Below are positions 31,874 to 41,887 of a DNA stretch of 64,000 nt, in pieces. Source of the stretch: Kitasatospora sp052076145 (GTDB taxonomy: Bacteria; Actinomycetota; Actinomycetes; Streptomycetales; Streptomycetaceae). How positions within the stretch are numbered: position 1 is the stretch's first letter; every line of letters starts with the position of its first letter. A program made the translations under genes and the position numbers. The notes under the pieces were generated by a model. It had not been told where the DNA came from, searched no databases, and worked only from the letters and a program-made list of their open reading frames with translations. The DNA is taken from positions 868,001-932,000 of the forward strand of contig NZ_CP197246.1 in assembly GCF_052076145.1 (NCBI RefSeq), in the 5' to 3' direction.

Positions 31874-33556
31874 ATGAGCAGCCAGCCCGCCGACCCGCCT
31901 CCCGCCGACCCACCGCCCGGCAGCCCACCGCCCGGCACCGAGGAGCCGCACGCGACCCTGCCCACCGACCGGGTGGTCTTCGGTGTCAGTGCCGCCCTGG
32001 TGCTCGGGGTGGTCGCCTGGGGCGTCTTCGCCAAGGAGTCCCTGGGGCGGACCTCCAGCTCCGCGCTCGGGTGGGTGCTGCACAACTTCGGCTGGCTGTT
32101 CGTCGTCGCGGCCGACGTCTTCCTCGTGCTCACCGTGCTGCTCGCCCTCAGCCGCTTCGGCCGCATCCGGCTCGGCCGGGACGACGAGGAGCCCGAGTTC
32201 AGCACGCTGGCCTGGGTCGCGATGATGTTCAGCGCGGGCATGGGCATCGGCCTGATGTTCTACGGCGTCGGCGAGCCCCTCCAGCTGTACGCGGCGCCGC
32301 AGCCCGGCTCCGGCATCGACCCGCAGACCGCCGCCGCCGCACAGTCCGCACTGGAGTTCTCGCTCTTCCACTGGACGCTGCACCCGTGGGCGATCTACGC
32401 CGTCGGCGGCCTCGCCCTCGCCTACACGACCTTCCGCAAGGGCCGCGGCAACCGGATCAGCGCCGCCTTCGTACCGCTGATCGGCACCCGGGGCGCCGAC
32501 GGCTGGCCGGGCCGGGCGATCGACCTGCTCGCCGTCTTCGCGACCGTCTTCGGCTCGGCCACCAGCCTGGGCCTCGGCGCGCTCCAGGTCGCCGACGGGC
32601 TGGGCTACATCTCCTCCGTCCGCAACACCCAGAACGTGCAGCTCGTGATCATCGGCTCGCTCACCGCCGCCTTCGTGCTCTCCGCGTTCTCCGGCGTGCA
32701 CAAGGGCGTGAAGTGGCTCTCCACCGCCAACGTGGTGCTGGCGAGCATCATCATGCTGTTCGTCTTCGTCTTCGGCCCCTCGATCTACGTGCTCGACGCC
32801 ATCCCCTCGACCGTCGGCGGCTACCTCAGCGACCTGACCGCGATGGCCACCCAGACCGGCGCCTTCACGGACGAGAAGTGGCTCGGCTCCTGGACGATCT
32901 TCTACTGGGCCTGGTGGCTCTCCTGGGCGCCCTTCGTCGGCACCTTCATCGCCCGCATCTCGCGCGGCCGTACGATCCGTCAGTTCCTGCTCGGCGTGCT
33001 GCTGGTGCCGAGCGGCGCGACCGTCATCTGGTTCTGCGTCATGGGCGGCACCGCGATCCGGCTGGACTCCACCGGCATCGCCGACCTCGTCGGCACCATC
33101 CCGAGCGGCGCGGAGGCCTCGCTCTTCGAGATGCTCAAGGCCCTGCCGCTGGGCGGCGTCACCAGCGTGGTCGCCGTCCTGCTGGTGATGACCTTCTTCA
33201 TCACCAGCGCCGACTCCGCCTCCCTGGTGCTCGGTTCGCTCTCCAGCCGGGGTTCCCTGCACCCGAAGACCGGGCTGGTCGTGGTCTGGGGCGTGCTGAT
33301 GGGCGGGGTGGCGGCCGCCCTGCTGCTGGCCGGCGGGCTGACGGCCCTGCAGAACGCCACCATCCTGGTCGCCCTGCCGTTCGTCGTGGTGATGCTGCTG
33401 CTCTGCGTCTCCCTGGTCAAGGAGCTGCGGACCGACCCGGCGGCCGGACCGTCGCGCTTCCACCCCACCCACGGGATGCGCGACGCCGTCCGGGTGGCCG
33501 TCGGCGAGGCCATGGCGAGCCAGCGCGCCGGGCGCCAACCTCCCCCGTCCGAGTGA
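31874..33556 (+). CDS. BCCT-family betaine/choline transporter
   Basis: This 560-residue protein has a Pro-rich cytoplasmic N-terminus (residues 1-28) and about 12 membrane helices. The family motifs include AGMGIGLMFYGVGEPLQ, the Trp-rich segment FYWAWWLSWAPFVGTFIAR and ITSADSASLVLG. Such carriers import glycine betaine or choline, usually driven by sodium, as a response to osmotic stress. The C-terminal tail is short and basic. GGAG precedes the ATG. Confidence 0.92.
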   Translation: MSSQPADPPPADPPPGSPPPGTEEPHATLPTDRVVFGVSAALVLGVVAWGVFAKESLGRTSSSALGWVLHNFGWLFVVAADVFLVLTVLLALSRFGRIRLGRDDEEPEFSTLAWVAMMFSAGMGIGLMFYGVGEPLQLYAAPQPGSGIDPQTAAAAQSALEFSLFHWTLHPWAIYAVGGLALAYTTFRKGRGNRISAAFVPLIGTRGADGWPGRAIDLLAVFATVFGSATSLGLGALQVADGLGYISSVRNTQNVQLVIIGSLTAAFVLSAFSGVHKGVKWLSTANVVLASIIMLFVFVFGPSIYVLDAIPSTVGGYLSDLTAMATQTGAFTDEKWLGSWTIFYWAWWLSWAPFVGTFIARISRGRTIRQFLLGVLLVPSGATVIWFCVMGGTAIRLDSTGIADLVGTIPSGAEASLFEMLKALPLGGVTSVVAVLLVMTFFITSADSASLVLGSLSSRGSLHPKTGLVVVWGVLMGGVAAALLLAGGLTALQNATILVALPFVVVMLLLCVSLVKELRTDPAAGPSRFHPTHGMRDAVRVAVGEAMASQRAGRQPPPSE

Positions 33557-33722
33557 AACCGGACAGGTCGCGGACGACCCTCCGGGCCCGGGATGTCCCG
33601 TGCCCGGCCTGACCGGACGACCCCGGCGCCTCCCACTACGGACAGCGACACAGCATTACAGACAGTCAGATCAGTGGCATGCTTGCGGGCGGCCCACCCG
33701 TCCGACCTGCCGAGAAAGCACC

Positions 33723-34832
33723 ATGCCCTTACCGACCGCCGTCACCGCGACCACCACCGACCGCGCCCTGCGCGCCCACCTCGCCGCCGCCACCCTGCTC
33801 GCCTGCGGCCTCGGCTGCGCACTCCCCGGGCTCGGCGCCGCCGTCCGGCACTGCCACCCGGCCGCCGGGGTCACCCCGCCGATGCTGATGCTGCTCACGG
33901 CGATGTTCATCGGCGGGTTCGAGGTCCGGGCTGCGGAGCTGGGCCGAGTGCTGCTCCGGCCGGGGCTGCTGCTCAGCGGGCTCGGGGTGGCGCTGCTACT
34001 GCGCATGGTGGTGCTGCTCGGCGCCGAGCGGGCGGCGGGCTGCTGGCCGGACCAGCGCGAGGCGCTCTGGCTGGTGGTCGGCCTCTCGCTCACCGCGACC
34101 ATGCCCGTCGCCGGAGCCGCCCAGACCTGGGGGGCCAAGGCGCAGGCCGACGGCCCGCTCGGCGTCGGCCTGGTGCTCGCCACCACGCTGGCCAGCCCGC
34201 TGACGGTGCCGCTCGGGCTGGTGCTGGCCGAGGGGCCGGAGAGCGGCGGGCCGCGCCAGGTGCTCGACTCGCTCGCGCAGGCGGACAGCACCTGCGGGTT
34301 CATGGCCCTCTGGGTCACCGCCCCCTGCCTGGCCGGGCTCGCCGCCCGCCGCCTCACCCGGGGGCTGGCGGGCGGCCGAGCCCGCGCCGCCGCCCTGCCC
34401 TGGCTCCGGCTGACCGGCCTGGCCAACGCCCTCGGGCTGACCTTCCTCAACGCCGCCGGGGTCTTCGGCGAGATCGGCCGGCGCCCCGAGCCCCGGCTGG
34501 TCGGCCTGGCCCTGCTCGCGGGCAGCGTCGTCTGCGCCCTGCCCTTCCTGACCGGCTGGCTGACCGCCTGCCGGGCCCGCACCGGGCAGAGCCGGACGGC
34601 GACCCTCACCCTCGCCTCCGGCATGAACAACACCAGCGCGGCCGCCGCGCTCGCAGGCAGCCAGTTCAGCGGGCACCCGGCGGTGCTGCTGCCGATCTTC
34701 TTCTACGGCATGGCCCAGCAGCTGCTGGCCGCCTGCCTCCCCCGGCTGTTGCTACCCGTCCGGCGCACCACCCCCGCCACCTGCGCCGATGTCCCGACGC
34801 TCAGCCCCCGCCCAGACTTCACCCACGCGTAG
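33723..34832 (+). CDS. Bile acid:sodium symporter-like (BASS) membrane protein
   Basis: This 369-residue protein has about 10 membrane helices with the BASS-type arrangement: LSLTATMPVAGAAQTW in one crossing loop and TLTLASGMNNTSAAAALAGS in the other. It likely moves an organic anion. The start is ATG 33723; the frame is open for a further 120 bp upstream but lacks a ribosome site there. Confidence 0.78.
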   Translation: MPLPTAVTATTTDRALRAHLAAATLLACGLGCALPGLGAAVRHCHPAAGVTPPMLMLLTAMFIGGFEVRAAELGRVLLRPGLLLSGLGVALLLRMVVLLGAERAAGCWPDQREALWLVVGLSLTATMPVAGAAQTWGAKAQADGPLGVGLVLATTLASPLTVPLGLVLAEGPESGGPRQVLDSLAQADSTCGFMALWVTAPCLAGLAARRLTRGLAGGRARAAALPWLRLTGLANALGLTFLNAAGVFGEIGRRPEPRLVGLALLAGSVVCALPFLTGWLTACRARTGQSRTATLTLASGMNNTSAAAALAGSQFSGHPAVLLPIFFYGMAQQLLAACLPRLLLPVRRTTPATCADVPTLSPRPDFTHA

Positions 34833-34867
34833 TCGTCGTTTAACACCGCACTGGAATGCTCTCTGAC

Positions 34868-35059
34868 ATGAACGCCCAACCCGTCGCGGGCCTCCCGGCC
34901 CCACCGCCGGAGCGCTTCCCGCTCCCCCAACGGCACCGCCGCCTGCTGGCCTGCGCCGCCGTGGCCGCCTCGATCGCCCTCGGCAGCCTGGGAGTCGCCG
35001 CCACCGTCGAGACCGTCGCCCAGGACACCACCGTCGCCGTGGCCATCACCCCCCGCTGA
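34868..35059 (+). CDS. Small putative membrane protein
   Basis: This 63-residue frame has a single hydrophobic segment (LLACAAVAASIALGSLGVAATV) and otherwise only Pro- and Ala-rich sequence. The upstream stretch is AT-rich relative to the surroundings and could hold a promoter. I recognise no family. The gene could be real or spurious; ATG 34856 is an alternative start. Confidence 0.4.
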   Translation: MNAQPVAGLPAPPPERFPLPQRHRRLLACAAVAASIALGSLGVAATVETVAQDTTVAVAITPR

Positions 35060-35084
35060 GCCGTCGCCGCCGAGCCACCGTCGG

Positions 35085-36458
35085 TCAGCGTCCGGGGTCG
35101 TGAGCCCCGACCCGGCGGGAGTGCCGCCCCGGGCCCGGTCCGGCGTCCAGCTCGGCCTGCGGCGCGTACCTCGCGGCCGGGGCGCGCAGGACCCAGGCCC
35201 GCCCGGCGGGCGCTATCAGCTGCATCCGGTGCAGCAGGTCGAGGGCGTCACGGCGGAAGGCCGTGAGGTCGGCGAGGTAGTCCCGGCTCCAGCCCTCGCC
35301 GTGCTCGTCGGTGACGTCACCAAGCGCGCCGTCTATCAGGGCGTCCGGGATGAGCACGGCGGGCGGCGCAGCCTCCTCGGGCAGCGGCCGCAGCTCCTCC
35401 ACCAGCCGCTCGACCAGGAGCAGTGCGGCCTGCGCGAGCGTGCCGGTGCCGGGCAGGGCGAGATCGGTGAGTTCGTCCGCCGGGTCCAGCAGGGCCATCC
35501 CCTCGGCCCGGATCTCGGCCTCCAGGCCCAGGAAGTCCGCGAACAGCTCGGCCTCGGCCTGCTGACGGCCCAACAGCCAGGACCGCTCGGGCGCCGTCAG
35601 CTCGTCCAGCAGCAGCACCGGCGTCTCGGCCAGCCTGCGGCGTACGGAGAGCTCGGGGGTGGTGGCGGGCGGCGCGGCGAGCGGGCCGAGCGCCCGCGCC
35701 AGCTCGCGGTCGACACCGCCGGGCGTCAGCACCCGCCAGTCGGCCAGCAACTGACGCACCCCGGGCTCGCCGAGCTCGGCCTCCCGCCCCTCGGCCAGCG
35801 CCGACAGCGCCCGCACCAGGCAGGCGTACCCGGCGGGCCCGAAGCCGGGCAGGCCACGGCCGGGCAGCCCGGCCTTGTGCAGGCGGGCGTAGGCGTGGCC
35901 GATGGTGAGGGGGTAGCCGAGGACGGTCAGGAAGCGTTCGGCGAGCCAGTCGGCATGACGGCGGATCAACGGGAAGCCGGCGCCGTGCGGCCCGGCCTCG
36001 CTGACCAGCGGATGGGCCACCAGCAGGCGGGCGGCGGTGCGGCGTTCGACCGCGATCTCGTGCGGGGTGCAGCCGGGCGAGCGCTCCGGCTTGCGGTGCC
36101 GCCCGCGCCCCACCGTGACGACCGCGCCGCGCGCGTCCTCCCGCGGGGCCCGCCGCAGGCCCTTCTCCCGGACGCGGCGCCCACCCGACGACCCGACGGT
36201 CGGCCCGTGCCACCAGCTGACCCCGGCCTCGGCGAAGCCCGCCACGCACCCGAGGTGCCTCGCGCCGTAGAGCCCGAAGGCCGCCGTGAAGAGCTCGTGC
36301 GCGGCCTCGGCGTCCGCCGCCGCCAACCGGTCGGCCAGGCCGCTCGCGTGTACGTCGGCACAGACGGCGGCGGTGAGCTGCCCCGCCCCCGCCCCGCGCC
36401 CGCCTGTCACGCCCCCGCGCCCCTCCCCGGGGCCGGTCGCGTACTCGTGCTGCTCCAT
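35085..36458 (-). CDS. TIGR02678/DUF2398-family protein (Wadjet-associated family), orphan
   Basis: From about residue 135 this 457-residue protein follows the TIGR02678 (DUF2398) pattern: ERRTAARLLVAHPLVSE, FPLIRRHADWLAERFLTVLGYPLTI, HAYARLHKAG, GLPGFGPAGYACLVRALSAL, VRRRLAETPVLLLDEL and a C-terminal acidic segment. The family is known as a subunit of SMC-type defence operons with DUF2397 and TIGR02679/TIGR02680 partners; none of those is next to it here. The first 130 residues are extra and read as Ala/Gly-rich, so a later start is possible. It is convergent with the small ORF at 34868. Confidence 0.72.
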   Translation of the reverse strand: MEQHEYATGPGEGRGGVTGGRGAGAGQLTAAVCADVHASGLADRLAAADAEAAHELFTAAFGLYGARHLGCVAGFAEAGVSWWHGPTVGSSGGRRVREKGLRRAPREDARGAVVTVGRGRHRKPERSPGCTPHEIAVERRTAARLLVAHPLVSEAGPHGAGFPLIRRHADWLAERFLTVLGYPLTIGHAYARLHKAGLPGRGLPGFGPAGYACLVRALSALAEGREAELGEPGVRQLLADWRVLTPGGVDRELARALGPLAAPPATTPELSVRRRLAETPVLLLDELTAPERSWLLGRQQAEAELFADFLGLEAEIRAEGMALLDPADELTDLALPGTGTLAQAALLLVERLVEELRPLPEEAAPPAVLIPDALIDGALGDVTDEHGEGWSRDYLADLTAFRRDALDLLHRMQLIAPAGRAWVLRAPAARYAPQAELDAGPGPGRHSRRVGAHDPGR

Positions 36459-36587
36459 GTCGTGGACCAGACTAGACGCTGCCCGTGCCCGCCACCGGCA
36501 CTCACCCGCCAGGCTTGGTCAGAAATTGGCTACGCACCAGTAACAACCCCTTCCCCGTCCGGCCGCCCGTCGCTTATCGTCACGGTC

Positions 36588-37444
<857 letters not shown>

Positions 37445-37448
<4 letters not shown>

Positions 37449-38101
37449 CCATCACCCGACGCCTGCGCGCCGCCCGCGGCCTGCTCTCCGGCTACGCCGC
37501 CGCCTCGGCCGCCCACCTCGGCGCGATCGTCACCGGTGCGAGTGTGCTCCAGCACGCCACCAAGCCCGCCCTGATGCCGCTGCTCGCCGCGCACTCGCTG
37601 GCCACCGCCGAGAAGGCGCCGAAGCTGCTGGCCCCCGCCCTGCTGCTCAGCGCGGGCGGCGACGTCGCGCTGCAGCTCGGCGGCGAGACGGCCTTCCTGG
37701 CCGGGATGGGCTCCTTCGCGGCGGCCCACGTCTGCTACGTGACGATGTTCGTCAAGCGCGGCGCCCTCACCGACCGCCGCCGCAGCGCGGTCGTCGCGGC
37801 CGCGTACGGCGCCGCCTGGGCCGGGATGATCAGCCAGCTCTGGCCCGGCCTCGGCGAGCTGAAGATACCCGTGGCCGTCTACAGCCTGCTGCTGGCATCC
37901 ACGGCCGTCACCTCGGCCGGCATCAACTGGCGGGCCGGCCTCGGCGGCGGCCTCTTCCTGCTCTCCGACACGCTCATCGCGACCCAGCTGGCCGAGTGGA
38001 AGGAGCTCCCCGGCCACGAGTTCTGGATCATGGCCACCTACGTGGTCGCCCAGTACCTGCTGGCCAGCGGCACCCTGAAGCACGCGAGCACCGACGAGTA
38101 G
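37445..38101 (+). CDS. Lysoplasmalogenase-like (YhhN/TMEM86) membrane protein
   Basis: This 218-residue protein has seven or eight membrane helices and the YhhN pattern: QHATKPALMPLLAAHSL, LLSAGGDVALQLG, AAHVCYVTMFV and LFLLSDTLIATQLA. The Asp residues in GGDVAL and SDTLIA are the usual conserved acids. In the family the activity cleaves the vinyl-ether bond of lysoplasmalogens. It is coupled by ATGA to the di-iron enzyme, so the two may act on the same lipid. Confidence 0.88.
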
Positions 38102-38122
38102 CCCCCGGTGGCGGGGCGCCGC

Positions 38123-38860
38123 TCAGTCCTCGGCGTCGGCGGCGCCGCGTCGGCGGAGCAGCCAGAACCCGCCCACGCCCGCCGCGACCAGCGCACCGCC
38201 GGTGGCCAGCTGACCGGGCCCCGCGCTGCCGACCGAGCCGCCGAGGCCGGTGTGCACGGCGCCGTGCGGCGACTGCTCCGCCGCACCGGGACCGGAACCC
38301 GAGCCGGGGCCTGAACCCGAGCCTGAGCCGTAACCGGCGCCCGAGGACCCCGAGGACCCCGACGGCCCCGACGACCCGGCCGCCGCTCCGGAGCCGTACG
38401 ACGAGCCCGAGTGGCCGTCCGGCGCCGTGCCGGGGCTCGCGTGGCCCTCCGCGCCGAGTTCGACGGCGACGGCGCCGGTGAAGGTGTCGCCGTTCGGGCA
38501 GCTGCCGTCGATGCCCCAGCTGGAGCCCTTGCCGGCCTTGTCCGGGCCCTTGGTGCCGAACTCCGCCTTGGAGGCCAGCCGGGCGGTGCCGCTGTACTTG
38601 CCGTCGGGGCCGACCGTGAGCGTGGCGGAGCCGGTCGAGAAGGCCTGCGAGTTGGCGGTGATGGTCTTCGCCGAGCTGGTGTCACAGGTGACGCTGATCG
38701 TGACGCTCTGCTCCGGCGCGGCCTCGGCCGGGCTGACCCAGGCCGGTTGGACGTCCTTGGCCGGGCTGGCGGGCGAGGCCGACCCCAGGCCCAGCAGCGG
38801 GGCTCCGGCCACTGTGCCCGCGCCCAGCAGGGCGACTGTTGCCATCCGCGTGAGGCCCAT
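38123..38860 (-). CDS. Secreted surface protein with a C-terminal membrane anchor
   Basis: This 245-residue protein has a signal peptide (MGLTRMATVALLGAGTVAGA), a beta-rich domain with CDTSSAKT and GSCPNGDTF (two Cys), a long Gly/Ser linker, and a C-terminal hydrophobic helix ending in RRRG. The arrangement mimics sortase substrates, but no LPxTG or LAxTG motif is obvious; PGQLATGG is the closest stretch. It is convergent with the lysoplasmalogenase-like gene. Confidence 0.75.
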   Translation of the reverse strand: MGLTRMATVALLGAGTVAGAPLLGLGSASPASPAKDVQPAWVSPAEAAPEQSVTISVTCDTSSAKTITANSQAFSTGSATLTVGPDGKYSGTARLASKAEFGTKGPDKAGKGSSWGIDGSCPNGDTFTGAVAVELGAEGHASPGTAPDGHSGSSYGSGAAAGSSGPSGSSGSSGAGYGSGSGSGPGSGSGPGAAEQSPHGAVHTGLGGSVGSAGPGQLATGGALVAAGVGGFWLLRRRGAADAED

Positions 38861-39005
38861 GGCGTACCTCCAGGTTCTCGGGCGCAGCCGGGGACTCCGT
38901 CGTCCGCGTGATCGAGCGGCTACGCCCTGTCACCTCTGACGCTAGGCACCCCTACTCCACCCGGCCACCGCTGGACACCCGTTCGAGCAGGGGCACAGCT
39001 CAAGG

Positions 39006-39809
39006 TCACAGCCCAAGGTCGACGACGACCGGCGCGTGATCGGAGGTGCCCTTGCCCTTCCGCGCCTCGCGGTCGACGTAGCTGTCGGTGACGGCGTCCG
39101 CGAAGGGCTTGTTCGCGTACGTCAGGTCGATCCGGATGCCGAGGTTCTTCGGGAAGCCCAGGGCGCGGTAGTCCCAGAAGGTGTAGGGGCGGTCGTACTT
39201 GAGCGGGCGCGGCATCACGTCCTGGAGCCCGGCGTCGCGCAGGGCGGCGAGGGCGGCGCGCTCGGCGGGGGTGACGTGCGTCTGACCCTCGAAGACCTTC
39301 GGGTCGTAGACGTCCTCGTCGGTCGGCGCGACGTTGAAGTCGCCGAGCACGGCGAACGGGCGCGAGCCGGCCGCGTCCTCGGCGGAGGCCAGCCGCAGGG
39401 CCTCCAACCACTCCAGCTTGTAGCGGTAGTGGGCGTGGTCGACCTCGCGGCCGTTCGGCACGTACACCGACCAGACCCGGACGGGCCCGCAGGTCGCGGC
39501 GATCGCCCTGGGCTCGACCGTCGACAGCAGGGCGTCGTCGGCGAGGAAGCCGGGCTGGGCCGGCAAGTCCCTGACGACGTCCTCCAGACCGAGCTTGGAG
39601 AGGATGGCGACGCCGTTCCACCGGCCGGTGCCGTGGGCGGCGGTCTCGTACCCGAGCTCGCGGACGGCCTCGAACGGGAAGGCGTCCGTCGCGCACTTGA
39701 GCTCCTGGAGGCAGAGCACGTCGGGCTCCGCGCTGCCCAGCCACTCCAGCAGCTTGGGCAGCCGGGCGGTGACGGAGTTGATGTTCCAGGTGGCGACGCG
39801 AATGGTCAC
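39006..39809 (-). CDS. xth: Exodeoxyribonuclease III (AP endonuclease, Xth)
   Basis: This 267-residue protein carries the exonuclease III fingerprint: VATWNINSVTARL, LQELKC, the catalytic stretch VYVPNGR, LGDFNVAPTDEDV, WDYRALGFPKNLGIRIDL and SDHAPVV. It removes abasic sites and 3' blocks in base-excision repair. I prefer the GTG at 39809, which gives VTIRVATW; a GTG at 39827 is open but would add six residues. Confidence 0.93.
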   Translation of the reverse strand: MTIRVATWNINSVTARLPKLLEWLGSAEPDVLCLQELKCATDAFPFEAVRELGYETAAHGTGRWNGVAILSKLGLEDVVRDLPAQPGFLADDALLSTVEPRAIAATCGPVRVWSVYVPNGREVDHAHYRYKLEWLEALRLASAEDAAGSRPFAVLGDFNVAPTDEDVYDPKVFEGQTHVTPAERAALAALRDAGLQDVMPRPLKYDRPYTFWDYRALGFPKNLGIRIDLTYANKPFADAVTDSYVDREARKGKGTSDHAPVVVDLGL

Positions 39810-39837
39810 GACGGACGGCCTTCCCACACGTACGGAC

Positions 39838-39870
39838 GGGGTGGGCCGACCCGAAGGCCTGGCCCACCCC
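39838..39870 (-). terminator. Terminator hairpin between ggt and xth
   Basis: A perfect 10-bp stem GGGGTGGGCC/GGCCCACCCC has a 13-base loop. It lies 31 bp after the ggt stop, on the strand that transcribes both ggt and xth, and probably separates the two transcripts. Confidence 0.75.
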
Positions 39871-39900
39871 GAACATACCGTCAGGCACCGACAGCGGGTG

Positions 39901-41691
<1,791 letters not shown>

Positions 41692-41887
41692 CGGGCCTCC
41701 TGAGGCAGCGTCAACTCCCCGTTCTTACTCGGGTTCCGTTGCAGCCACAACAGCCGTGCACCGACTAAGCCACCTGCCTGCCGCTCGACTGACGGGCCCG
41801 CGAGGATTTCCCGTGGTGCGGTGGGCCGGATGGTGCTACAACCTCACCTGCGCCACCGCGCACACCACACCACGGGGGGATCTTCAC

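Noticed and set aside
38123..38860. Sortase-anchored LPxTG protein
   Set aside because: The Gly/Ser linker, hydrophobic helix and basic tail look like a sortase substrate, but there is no LPxTG or LAxTG motif, so I call it only a membrane-anchored surface protein.
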